From assembly GCA_913065125.1 (NCBI GenBank), contig CAJYAG010000004.1:62001-126000 (forward strand): a stretch of 64,000 nt of DNA, given 5' to 3'. The position numbers were made by a program, and so were the translations under genes. Of this stretch, positions 16,240 through 24,848 are shown in pieces. Below the pieces are notes generated by a model. That model was not told the origin of the DNA. It searched no databases and saw only the letters and a program-made list of their open reading frames with translations. The stretch comes from an uncultured Flavobacteriaceae bacterium. GTDB lineage: Bacteria > Bacteroidota > Bacteroidia > Flavobacteriales > Flavobacteriaceae. Position 1 is the first letter of the stretch, and every line of letters begins with the position of its first letter.

Positions 16240-17166
16240 ATGAAAGGACCCTTATTTTACGCTAAAATTTTACTTTTTGGAGAATATGGTATTATTAAAG
16301 ATTCAAAAGGTCTTGCAATTCCTTATAATACGTATAGAGGCGCATTAAAATCCTCAAAAAATCTTTCTAAAGATGCATTAAAATCTAATAGTAATTTACG
16401 AAGGTTTTATAACTACTTATCAGCATTAAAAGATGATAAGCTGTCTTTTAGATTAGATGAATTTAATGCAGATTTAGAGAGCGGAATGTATTTTGATTCT
16501 TCAATCCCACAAGGATATGGAGTTGGAAGCTCTGGTGCCTTAGTAGCTTCTATTTACGATAAATATGCAAATAATAAAATAACCGTTTTAGAAAATCTAA
16601 CAAGAGACAAACTGTTGGTATTAAAAGAAACGTTTAGTATAATGGAATCTTTTTTTCACGGTAAAAGTTCTGGATTAGATCCATTAAATAGTTATTTGAG
16701 TTTGCCAATTTTAATCAATTCTAAAACCAATATAGAGCCAGCTGGGATTCCATCTCAAAAAGAAGGAAAAGGTGCTGTATTTTTATTAGATTCAGAAATT
16801 ATTGGTGAAACGGAACCTATGGTTAACATCTTTATGAATAAGATGAAAAACGAAGGTTTTAGAAAAATGTTAAACGAAGAATTCGTTTTACATACAGATG
16901 CTTGTATTGATGATTTTTTACACGGAAATGTAAAGTCGTTATTTGGCAATGTTAAAAAGCTATCTAAAGTTGTATTAACGAACTTTAAACCAATGATACC
17001 TGTTGCTTTTCATAAGGTTTGGGAACAAGGAATAGCTACAAATGATTATTATTTAAAATTGTGTGGTTCTGGAGGCGGAGGTTATATCTTAGGGTTTACC
17101 GAAGACTTTGAAAAGGCAAAAGAAAAACTACAAGATTATAAATTAGAATTGGTCTACAGATTTTAG
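16240..17166 (+). CDS. Mevalonate kinase-like GHMP kinase
   Basis: This 308-residue cytosolic kinase has the N-terminal FYAKILLFGEYGI motif and the ATP-binding loop IPQGYGVGSSGALVASI (near residues 85-101). The HGKSSGLDPLNSYLS segment follows, as in mevalonate kinases, with a late GSGGGGYILGF motif. It should phosphorylate mevalonate, the step after HMG-CoA reductase. It is followed closely by a UbiA prenyltransferase gene (19 bases), which suggests that isoprenoid supply and use are co-expressed. Assignment as mevalonate rather than phosphomevalonate kinase is by family memory. Confidence 0.78.
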   Translation: MKGPLFYAKILLFGEYGIIKDSKGLAIPYNTYRGALKSSKNLSKDALKSNSNLRRFYNYLSALKDDKLSFRLDEFNADLESGMYFDSSIPQGYGVGSSGALVASIYDKYANNKITVLENLTRDKLLVLKETFSIMESFFHGKSSGLDPLNSYLSLPILINSKTNIEPAGIPSQKEGKGAVFLLDSEIIGETEPMVNIFMNKMKNEGFRKMLNEEFVLHTDACIDDFLHGNVKSLFGNVKKLSKVVLTNFKPMIPVAFHKVWEQGIATNDYYLKLCGSGGGGYILGFTEDFEKAKEKLQDYKLELVYRF

Positions 17167-17185
17167 AAAAACAACTACTCAAAAA

Positions 17186-18103
17186 GTGAGCACTTCTAAA
17201 TCAACATCCTTCCTTTACAAACTATTAAGTTTACTTTCTGTAATTAGAGGATATAACCTTTTAGTGTTAGTGCTAGCCCAATATTTAGCAGCAATATTTA
17301 TATTCTCTCCTAAAAAATCGCTGCATTTTGTTTTGTTAGATTATCAATTGTTATTAATTGTTTTGGCGTCAGTATGTGTTGTTTCATCTGGATATATTAT
17401 CAATAATTTTTACGATGTAAAGGCAGATATTATAAACAAACCAATTAAAACAAGTTTAGATAACGTCGTTAGTCAGAAAGTAAAACTTCAAATATATTTT
17501 TTGCTTAACTTTTTAGGTTTTGTTTTTGGGTTTTTTATTTCTTGGAGAGCAGCATTGTTTTTTGCCGTCTATATTTTTGCTATTTGGTTGTATTCTCATA
17601 AACTTAAAAAACACCCTTTTATTGGGTTGATTTCTGCTGCAGTTTTAACAATCTTGCCGTTTTTTGTCATTTTTGTGTATTATAAAAATTTCTCAAAAAT
17701 AATATTTGTACACGCAACTTTCTTGTTCTTTGTTTTGTTGTTAAGACAGTTGATAAAAGATTTAAGTAGTTTAAGAGGAGATGTGGCAAATAATTATACC
17801 ACTTTTCCTGTAAAGTATGGTGAGCGTAACACTAGGAAATTAGGAATTGTTTTTATTGTTTTTACATTTTTACCAACAGCAATTTTACTTAATTATTCTG
17901 GCGTTGGATATATGAAATACTATTTTCTTTTTTCTTTAGTAATTTTGATTCTTATTGGGTATTTTTTATGGAAAGCCAATCTAAAAAAACACTATGTTAT
18001 GCTCCATAATATTCTTAAGATAATGCTGCTTTTGGGGATTATTAGTTTGCTCTTTATTGATCCTTCTCTGGTAATAGAAAGAGTAATTGATAAACTGAAT
18101 TAA
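17186..18103 (+). CDS. UbiA-family prenyltransferase (geranylgeranylglycerol-phosphate geranylgeranyltransferase-like)
   Basis: This 305-residue polytopic membrane enzyme transfers a polyprenyl group. The first catalytic motif is NNFYDVKAD (residues 73-81) and the second is KDLSSLRGD (about 190-199), both magnesium-diphosphate sites of the UbiA superfamily. Seven to nine hydrophobic helices are visible. Bacteroidota homologues are commonly annotated as digeranylgeranylglyceryl phosphate synthase-like, an archaeal-type ether-lipid enzyme; the true acceptor here is unknown. The start is a GTG at 17186. Its location right after mevalonate kinase supports use of isoprenoid diphosphates. Confidence 0.78.
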   Translation: MSTSKSTSFLYKLLSLLSVIRGYNLLVLVLAQYLAAIFIFSPKKSLHFVLLDYQLLLIVLASVCVVSSGYIINNFYDVKADIINKPIKTSLDNVVSQKVKLQIYFLLNFLGFVFGFFISWRAALFFAVYIFAIWLYSHKLKKHPFIGLISAAVLTILPFFVIFVYYKNFSKIIFVHATFLFFVLLLRQLIKDLSSLRGDVANNYTTFPVKYGERNTRKLGIVFIVFTFLPTAILLNYSGVGYMKYYFLFSLVILILIGYFLWKANLKKHYVMLHNILKIMLLLGIISLLFIDPSLVIERVIDKLN

Positions 18104-18119
18104 ATCAAATATTTAACAG

Positions 18120-18127
18120 TATCTTTG
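18120..18127 (+). promoter_or_regulatory. -7 box of the pseudouridine synthase gene
   Basis: TATCTTTG fits TAnnTTTG and ends 22 bases before the ATG at 18150. No clear -33 element at normal spacing. Confidence 0.45.
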
Positions 18128-18149
18128 CCCAAAATTAATTTATTAAAAA

Positions 18150-18971
18150 ATGAGTACAGATAAGCACTCGTCGCGAGGACGACAATCAGGAAACAATAGT
18201 GGTTTTCAAGGAAAGAAAAAAGAGTATAGAAAAATTAAAACTGCTCCAAAAGCAAATCCGGAAGACGGAATTCGATTAAACAAATACATTGCTAATTCAG
18301 GAGTTTCTTCGAGAAGAGAAGCAGATAAACTTATTGCTTCTGGAAATGTCACTGTAGATGGCGTGGTAATCACAGAAATGGGATTTAAAGTGAAACCAGG
18401 AAGCGAAGTTCGTTTTGATGGATCATCAATTACTCCAGAAGAAAAAAAATACATTTTATTAAACAAACCGAAAAACTATATCACTACAATGGATGATGAG
18501 CGTGGTAGAAAAACGGTGATGGATTTAATAGAAAATGCAACAAAAGAACGCGTCTATCCTGTTGGGCGCTTAGATAGAAATACAACTGGTTTGTTATTGT
18601 TTACAAATGATGGAGAGTTGGCTAAAAAGTTAACACATCCCAAACACAATGTTCATAAATTATACCATGCTTCTTTAGATAAAAAGTTTGAAATGAAGCA
18701 TCTTCAAAAAATTAGAGAAGAAGTGATTATTGAAGGTAAAAAAGTGTTTATTGATGAAGTTGATTATGTTGTTGGAGAATCTAAAACAGAAGTCGGAATT
18801 AAAATTCACTCTGGACGTAACAGAATTGTACGTAAGATATTTGAACACTTTGGATATAAAGTAGTAAAGTTAGATCGTGTAATTTTTGCAGGGTTAACCA
18901 AGAAAAACTTACCAAGAGGACGTTATAGAGAGTTAACAGCTCAAGAAGTAAATACACTTCACATGATATAA
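18150..18971 (+). CDS. RsuA/RluB-family pseudouridine synthase
   Basis: This cytosolic RNA-modifying enzyme of 273 residues makes pseudouridine in rRNA. A basic, low-complexity N-terminus (residues 1-40, rich in Ser, Gly, Lys, Arg) precedes an S4 RNA-binding domain (IRLNKYIANSGVSSRREADK, near 46-66). The catalytic domain has the aspartate in GRLDRNTTGLLLFTND (near residue 142) and the C-terminal SGRNRIVRKIFEHFGY motif. The N-terminal extension is typical of Bacteroidota RluB-like enzymes. It ends at a bidirectional terminator shared with the convergent hut operon. Confidence 0.88.
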   Translation: MSTDKHSSRGRQSGNNSGFQGKKKEYRKIKTAPKANPEDGIRLNKYIANSGVSSRREADKLIASGNVTVDGVVITEMGFKVKPGSEVRFDGSSITPEEKKYILLNKPKNYITTMDDERGRKTVMDLIENATKERVYPVGRLDRNTTGLLLFTNDGELAKKLTHPKHNVHKLYHASLDKKFEMKHLQKIREEVIIEGKKVFIDEVDYVVGESKTEVGIKIHSGRNRIVRKIFEHFGYKVVKLDRVIFAGLTKKNLPRGRYRELTAQEVNTLHMI

Positions 18972-18990
18972 TAAAAATCTAGCAATCTAA

Positions 18991-19022
18991 AAAAGACATC
19001 TTTTATTTAAAAGATGTCTTTT
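18991..19022. terminator. Bidirectional terminator between rluB-like gene and hutG
   Basis: AAAAGACATCTTTT (18991-19004) is perfectly inverted as AAAAGATGTCTTTT (19009-19022) with a 4-base loop. A T run follows on the plus strand and an A run precedes it. It serves both convergent genes and overlaps the last 16 bases of hutG. Confidence 0.8.
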
Positions 19023-20023
19023 TTGTTGAGTTTCATTACGATAAAATCTACAAGTTTTGCTGCTAATTTTGCAGTTAAATTATCACGGTCTAAGCTCGGA
19101 TTAAGTTCTGCTATGTCACAAGAAATTACCTTATTGGTGTCGAATAAAAAGTGCAACATTTTAAAGACAAAATACGGAGTAAATCCTAACGGAGAAGGAG
19201 CCGAAACTCCAGGTGCGTACGCAGATGAAAATCCGTCCATATCAATAGTGATATACAAATAATCATTTCTTTTAATTATCGTAGAAAGCTTTTCTTTTAA
19301 AGCATTTAATTCTTCAGATGACGATTCACACTCATAATTAATCGCAAAACTTACTTGCTCATCTTTAGCAATATTAAACAATTCTTTGGTGTTTGATTGT
19401 CGTTGAATTCCGATGGCAAAATAATCGATGGTTTCTCCCTCTTTTTTCAATTCAGAAATTATCTGATTAAAGGGTGTTCCAGAATTTGATTTTTTATCAA
19501 TTGGGCGTAAATCAAAATGTGCATCAAAATTAATGATTCCAATTTTCTTTTTAGAAGTGTTTTTTACAGCGTCTCTAATTCCCATAAAATGTCCATAGGC
19601 CATATCATGTCCTCCGCCAATTACAATAGGAAAAACACTCTTTGAAATTAATTTAGAAACACTTGTAGAAAGTCCTTGCTGACAGGCTTCCATGTCTTCA
19701 TCAATACAAATAATATCACCAAAATCGGCAACACTTTTTTCTTCAAAATGGATGGGCAATTTTGCCAAATGATCTCTAACCAACTCAGGTCCTTTTTCTG
19801 CGCCAATTCTTCCAGAATTTCTACGAACACCTTCATCACAAACATAACCTAACAAGGCAATATCTGTTGAGTTTTTTTTGTGTAAATCATTAATATCTTG
19901 TAGCTCTACTTCTTGATGCCAGTATTGATTTTCAATGTCTGGATTTGATTTTCTACCTGTCCAAAATCTTTTTTTCCCAGGTTGATAATCAATATGTATG
20001 TGTTCAAAGATGTTTTCTTTCAA
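19007..20023 (-). CDS. hutG: Formimidoylglutamase, histidine utilisation
   Basis: This is the last step of the four-gene histidine pathway, splitting N-formimidoyl-L-glutamate into glutamate and formamide. The 338-residue protein belongs to the arginase/ureohydrolase fold with manganese-binding motifs GGGHDMAYGHF, NFDAHFDLRP and TIDMDGFSSAYAPG in the expected order. The N-terminus is longer than in minimal arginases, as in Bacteroidota HutG-like proteins. It follows hutI by 12 bases on the same strand. Its C-terminal codons lie in the shared terminator hairpin. An agmatinase role is less likely given the operon. Confidence 0.85.
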   Translation of the reverse strand: MKENIFEHIHIDYQPGKKRFWTGRKSNPDIENQYWHQEVELQDINDLHKKNSTDIALLGYVCDEGVRRNSGRIGAEKGPELVRDHLAKLPIHFEEKSVADFGDIICIDEDMEACQQGLSTSVSKLISKSVFPIVIGGGHDMAYGHFMGIRDAVKNTSKKKIGIINFDAHFDLRPIDKKSNSGTPFNQIISELKKEGETIDYFAIGIQRQSNTKELFNIAKDEQVSFAINYECESSSEELNALKEKLSTIIKRNDYLYITIDMDGFSSAYAPGVSAPSPLGFTPYFVFKMLHFLFDTNKVISCDIAELNPSLDRDNLTAKLAAKLVDFIVMKLNKKDIF

Positions 20024-20035
20024 TTGTAGTTTTCT

Positions 20036-21271
20036 TTAAAATTCTTTTCCTTTAATAAATACTTTTTCTATTTGATGGATTCCGAATGAATACGGAATAA
20101 ACCCGTATGAATTAATTGGTTTTGTAAGAATCAAATTTGCTTGTTTCCCTTTTGTAATAGAACCAACTTTGGTTTCTAAACCCATTGCATATGCACCGTT
20201 AATAGTTGCTGCATTAATTGCTTCTTCTGGAGTCATTTTCATTTTAATACATGCTGTAGAAACCACAAAATTCATATTTCCTGATGGAGTAGAACCTGGG
20301 TTGTAATCGGTTGCCAAAGCCAAAGGCAAACCTGCGTCAATCATTTTTCTTGCTGGTGTATACGGAATGCTCAAAAAATACGAGCAACTTGGCAATGCAA
20401 CGGGCATTGTGTTGGTGCTTTTTAATGCTTCGATATCTTCCTCTCTCATTTCTTCGAGATGATCTACAGACAATGCGTTGAATTTAATTCCGGCTTGCAC
20501 ACCGCCAATTGCTGTAAATTGATTTACATGAATTTTAGGAATTAATCCATGTTTTTTTCCAGCTTCCAACATCAATTCTGTATCTGCAACAGAAAAATAA
20601 CCAGTTTCGCAAAAAATATCGATGTAGTCTGCTAAATTTTCTCGTGCTACTTTTGGTAAAATATCGTTAATTAGTAATTGTAAATAACCCGCTTTATCAT
20701 TTTTATATTCTGCAGGTACTGCGTGTGCGCCTAAGAAAGTTGCTTTAATTTCTATCGAATAATTTTCTTTTAATCGTTTGATAACTCGAAGCATCTTTAA
20801 TTCAGCTTCTGCTGTCAATCCGTAACCAGATTTTATTTCTACTGCGCCTGTTCCTAATTGTATTACTTCTTCTAAACGAACTTTGCTTTGTTGATACAAT
20901 TCTTCTTCAGAAGTTGCTTGTAATTTTTTTGCTGAATTTAAAATTCCACCACCATTATTTGCAATTTCTTCGTACGATAATCCGTTAATTCTGTCTACAA
21001 ATTCTCCTTCTCTGTTTCCTGCATACACAATGTGTGTATGAGAATCGCACCAAGAAGGTAAAATCATTTTTCCAGTTGCATCAATCACTTCTGAGAAATC
21101 TGTAGTTGGACAATCTTTCATTTCTCCAAAGTCATAAATCAACCCATTTTCTACCACTAAAAATGCATTTTTAATCGTTGGTAAAACCTTCATTTCTTTT
21201 CCAGAAACAAAAGAAATAGGTGCAGTTCTAACCTGAATTAATTCTTTGATATTTTTAAATAATGTAGCCAT
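20036..21271 (-). CDS. hutI: Imidazolonepropionase
   Basis: This 411-residue cytosolic amidohydrolase opens 4-imidazolone-5-propanoate to N-formimidoylglutamate. The metal site is HTH (H78, H80 in WCDSHTHIVYAG). Later motifs are GYGLT, THLGAHAVP-like sequence (TFLGAHAVPAEYK), KIHVNQFT and ALATDYNPGS, as in HutI. Its ATG overlaps the hutU stop codon by one base (TAATG), indicating translational coupling. It acts after urocanate hydratase in the same operon. Confidence 0.93.
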   Translation of the reverse strand: MATLFKNIKELIQVRTAPISFVSGKEMKVLPTIKNAFLVVENGLIYDFGEMKDCPTTDFSEVIDATGKMILPSWCDSHTHIVYAGNREGEFVDRINGLSYEEIANNGGGILNSAKKLQATSEEELYQQSKVRLEEVIQLGTGAVEIKSGYGLTAEAELKMLRVIKRLKENYSIEIKATFLGAHAVPAEYKNDKAGYLQLLINDILPKVARENLADYIDIFCETGYFSVADTELMLEAGKKHGLIPKIHVNQFTAIGGVQAGIKFNALSVDHLEEMREEDIEALKSTNTMPVALPSCSYFLSIPYTPARKMIDAGLPLALATDYNPGSTPSGNMNFVVSTACIKMKMTPEEAINAATINGAYAMGLETKVGSITKGKQANLILTKPINSYGFIPYSFGIHQIEKVFIKGKEF

Positions 21272-23268
21272 TAAAATAAATCTTTTAACAATTCGTCATT
21301 CACTATGTTCGGTAAAGTTACTTTTAAATTTGGAGATCTTTCCATTTCTCTTTTGATGGCAAAAATAGCTTCGTCATTTCTTGCCCAGCTTCTCCGTGCA
21401 ATCCCGTTATTTACATCGTAAAAAAGCATGCTTTTTAAACGTACTTCTGCTTCTTTTGTTCCGTCTAACAACATTCCGAATCCGCCATTCATCACTTCTC
21501 CCCAGCCAACACCGCCGCCATTGTGGATAGAAACCCAAGTGGCACCTCTAAAACTATCACCAATTACATTGTGAATTGCCATATCGGCTGTAAATTTACT
21601 TCCGTCATAAATATTTGAAGTTTCTCTGTAAGGCGAATCTGTTCCGCTTACATCATGGTGATCTCTTCCTAAAACAACAGGGCCAATTTTCCCTTTACAG
21701 ATAGCGTTGTTAAAAGCTTCCGCAATTTTAGAACGACCTTCGGCATCTGCATATAAAATACGCGCTTGAGAACCAACGACCATTTTATTCTTTTTTGCAT
21801 CTTTTATCCAAGTGATGTTATCTTGCATTTGCAACTGAATTTCTTCAGGAGAATTTTCCATAATTTCTTGTAAAACGGTTTCAGCAATTTTGTCTGTTGC
21901 GTCTAAATCTTCTGCTTTTCCAGAAGCACAAACCCAACGAAAAGGGCCAAATCCGTAATCAAAACACATCGGACCTAAAATATCTTGCACATACGACGGA
22001 TATTTAAAATCGATGCCATTTTCTGCCATCACATTTGCACCAGCTCTTGAAGCTTCTAATAAAAAAGCATTTCCGTAATCAAAGAAATACGTTCCTTTTG
22101 CGGTGTGTTTGTTGATGGCTGCTGCGTGTCTTCGTAATGTTTCTTGTACTTTTTCTTTGAAAACTGCTGGTTCTTCTCTAATCAATCGATTTGATTCTTC
22201 GTAAGAAATATCAACTGGATAATAACCGCCAGTCCAAGGAATATGTAACGATGTTTGATCTGAACCTAAGTGAATAAAAATATTTTCTTCATCAAAGCGT
22301 TCCCAAATTTCGACCACATTTCCGATGTAAGCAATCGAAACAACTTCGTTATTTTTTTGTGCTTGTTGAACTCTTGTAATTAATGCGTCAATAGTGTCAA
22401 TTAATTCATCAACCCAACCTTGTTCGTGTCTTTTTGTGGCTGCTTTCGGGTTTACTTCTGCAGCAATTGTAATGCAACCAGCAATATTTCCTGCTTTTGG
22501 TTGTGCGCCAGACATTCCGCCCAAGCCTGCAGTTAAAAATATTTTTCCAGCAGGATTTTCATCTTTTTTTAAAACTTTTCTAAAAGCGTTCATCACAGTA
22601 ATGGTAGTTCCGTGTACAATTCCTTGCGGACCGATATACATAAATGAACCCGCTGTCATTTGACCATATTGTGTAACTCCAAGCGCATTGAATTTTTCCC
22701 AGTCATCTGGTTTTGAATAATTCGGAATCATCATTCCGTTGGTGACAATCACTCTCGGAGCATTTTTAGAAGAAGGAAATAATCCCATCGGATGACCAGA
22801 ATACAAATGCAATGTTTGCGTATCGGTCATTGTTGCTAAATACTGCATTACTAAAAGATATTGTGCCCAATTTTGAAAAACGGCGCCGTTTCCTCCGTAG
22901 GTAATTAATTCCTCAGGATGTTGTGCAACCGCAGGGTCTAAATTGTTTTGAATCATCAACATAATTGCTGCAGCTTGAGAAGATTTTGCAGGATATTCAG
23001 AAACTGGTCTTGCATAAATTTTATATTCAGGCTTAAAGCGATACATGTAAATTCTGCCGTATCCTTTTAATTCTTCAGCAAATTCTGTTGCCAATTCTTG
23101 ATGCCACTCTTTTGGAAAATAACGCAATGCATTTCTAATGGCTAATTGTTTTTCCTCAATCGATAAAATATCTTTTCTTTTCGGAGCTCTATTCGCATTT
23201 TTCGGATAGTCTTTTTTTGCTGGAATTTCAGTAGGAATTCCTTGTAAAATCTGTTCTTTAAATGTCAT
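21271..23268 (-). CDS. hutU: Urocanate hydratase
   Basis: This 665-residue cytosolic enzyme uses tightly bound NAD as electrophile to hydrate urocanate to imidazolonepropionate. The family shows in YGGNGAVFQNW, TAGLGGMSGAQPKA (NAD-binding), GPMCFDYGFGPFRWVC and the SIHNGGGVGWGEVMNGG motif near the C-terminus. The protein is longer than the ~550-residue Pseudomonas type; Bacteroidota versions with an extended N-terminus are of this size. It lies between hutH (8 bases upstream) and hutI (1-base overlap) in one operon. Confidence 0.93.
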   Translation of the reverse strand: MTFKEQILQGIPTEIPAKKDYPKNANRAPKRKDILSIEEKQLAIRNALRYFPKEWHQELATEFAEELKGYGRIYMYRFKPEYKIYARPVSEYPAKSSQAAAIMLMIQNNLDPAVAQHPEELITYGGNGAVFQNWAQYLLVMQYLATMTDTQTLHLYSGHPMGLFPSSKNAPRVIVTNGMMIPNYSKPDDWEKFNALGVTQYGQMTAGSFMYIGPQGIVHGTTITVMNAFRKVLKKDENPAGKIFLTAGLGGMSGAQPKAGNIAGCITIAAEVNPKAATKRHEQGWVDELIDTIDALITRVQQAQKNNEVVSIAYIGNVVEIWERFDEENIFIHLGSDQTSLHIPWTGGYYPVDISYEESNRLIREEPAVFKEKVQETLRRHAAAINKHTAKGTYFFDYGNAFLLEASRAGANVMAENGIDFKYPSYVQDILGPMCFDYGFGPFRWVCASGKAEDLDATDKIAETVLQEIMENSPEEIQLQMQDNITWIKDAKKNKMVVGSQARILYADAEGRSKIAEAFNNAICKGKIGPVVLGRDHHDVSGTDSPYRETSNIYDGSKFTADMAIHNVIGDSFRGATWVSIHNGGGVGWGEVMNGGFGMLLDGTKEAEVRLKSMLFYDVNNGIARRSWARNDEAIFAIKREMERSPNLKVTLPNIVNDELLKDLF

Positions 23269-23276
23269 AATGCTTT

Positions 23277-24770
23277 TTATTTTACGATGAAAGATTGATT
23301 TTTAACTAACAGAATCAGGTTGTTGATGTCGTCTTTTAAAATTCTGTCGTCTTCTAATTTATCAACTTTATTTCGGATGATTTTAAAATTTTCTTCAATA
23401 ATTTCTGAAAAAGTATTTGGTCTTCTAAAATCCATTGCTTGTGCAGCGTACATCAATTCTATGGCGAATATTTTATCAATATTTCCTAAAATCTGATTGA
23501 ATTTTCGTCCAGAAATACTTCCCATAGAAACATGATCTTCTTGTCCTAAAGAAGTAGGAATGCTATCTGCAGAAGGAGGGAAGCACAACGATTTGTTTTC
23601 TGTAACTAAGGCTGCAGTTGTGTATTGCGGAATCATAAATCCTGAATTTAATCCGCCACCAGAAGTTAATAATCTTGGCAATCCAAATTTTCCTTCTAAT
23701 AATAAATACGAACGTCTGTCTGAAATATTTCCCAATTCTGATGCGGCAATCGAGCAATAATCTAATGCCATTGCCAATGGCTGACCGTGAAAATTTCCTC
23801 CAGAAATTGCTTCGGTTTCACTCAATACAATCGGATTGTCGGTAACCGAATTCATTTCTATTTCTGCCAATTCTTCTAAATGATAATAAGCATTTCTTGA
23901 TGCTCCGTGAACTTGCGGAATGCAACGCATCGAATACGGGTCTTGAACACGTTCGCAACTTTGGTGAGAATTGATATTTTGTGAATTGTTAAACAACATT
24001 CTCATGCGTTCTGCTACTTTTATCGTTCCTTTAAACGGACGAATTTTATGTAATTCAGATCTAAACGGAGAGGCACTTCCTTGATAACCTTCAATACTCA
24101 TTGCGCCACAAACATCTGCTAAATTGAGTAAATACTTCATTTTTTGTAACCCGATAATAGCGTGCGCTAAAATAAATTGCGTTCCGTTAATCAAACCCAA
24201 ACCTTCTTTTGCTTGAAGCACTAAAGGTTGTAACTGATGTTTTACTAAAACTGCTTTTGCAGATACAATTTCATCATTTACCCAGAATTCTCCTTCACCT
24301 AATAATGGTAAAAATAAATGAGACAACGGAGCTAAATCTCCAGATGCACCAACCGAACCTTGCTCGGGAACAACTGGTAATAAATCGTTTTCAATAAAAT
24401 AAAGAATACGTTCAATCAATTCTAAACGAACACCAGAAAAACCTTGACATAACGCGTGAACTTTACAAATCATCATGATTTTTGAAAGCTCTTTATCGAT
24501 TGAACTTCCAACTCCGACTGCATGCGTAATCAATAAATTTTTTTGAAGTTTGCTGGTTTCTTGCGGAGTTATCTGTACATCACACAAAGGTCCAAACCCA
24601 GTATTGATACCGTAGACAGCTTTGTTGCCATTTGCCATGGTTTCAACTTTGTGCCTACATTCAGTAATTTTTTTGATTGCTATTTCGTTGATTTCTGCTT
24701 TTAAACTACCATTTGCAATGGCAATTACTTTATCAACCGTTAAATGATCTATACCGTATTTAAATTTCAT
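23277..24770 (-). CDS. hutH: Histidine ammonia-lyase
   Basis: This is the first enzyme of histidine degradation, releasing ammonia to give urocanate. The 497-residue protein carries the MIO-forming triad Ala142-Ser143-Gly144 in GSVGASGDLAPLSH, which matches the Pseudomonas putida numbering. Other family motifs are YGINTGFG, NGTQF, and QDPYSMRCIPQVHG with NPIV and GGNFHG. It is the promoter-proximal gene of hutH-hutU-hutI-hutG, with a complete Bacteroidota promoter in the 78-base gap to the divergent LysR gene. Confidence 0.95.
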   Translation of the reverse strand: MKFKYGIDHLTVDKVIAIANGSLKAEINEIAIKKITECRHKVETMANGNKAVYGINTGFGPLCDVQITPQETSKLQKNLLITHAVGVGSSIDKELSKIMMICKVHALCQGFSGVRLELIERILYFIENDLLPVVPEQGSVGASGDLAPLSHLFLPLLGEGEFWVNDEIVSAKAVLVKHQLQPLVLQAKEGLGLINGTQFILAHAIIGLQKMKYLLNLADVCGAMSIEGYQGSASPFRSELHKIRPFKGTIKVAERMRMLFNNSQNINSHQSCERVQDPYSMRCIPQVHGASRNAYYHLEELAEIEMNSVTDNPIVLSETEAISGGNFHGQPLAMALDYCSIAASELGNISDRRSYLLLEGKFGLPRLLTSGGGLNSGFMIPQYTTAALVTENKSLCFPPSADSIPTSLGQEDHVSMGSISGRKFNQILGNIDKIFAIELMYAAQAMDFRRPNTFSEIIEENFKIIRNKVDKLEDDRILKDDINNLILLVKNQSFIVK

Positions 24771-24790
24771 CGTGTCAAAAATGTTTTTAA

Positions 24791-24821
24791 CAAAGTTATT
24801 CTTATTTTTGATGCTTTACAA
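24791..24821 (-). promoter_or_regulatory. hut operon promoter
   Basis: On the minus strand TTG (24819-24821) and TAACTTTG (24791-24798) are separated by 20 bases, matching the Bacteroidota -33/-7 arrangement. The hutH ATG at 24770 lies 20 bases beyond the -7 box. The divergent LysR gene has its own -7 box TATTTTTG at 24803-24810, so the two promoters overlap. This geometry suits LysR control of both. Confidence 0.65.
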
Positions 24822-24848
24822 TATTATTTAACCTACTAAATAATAACC

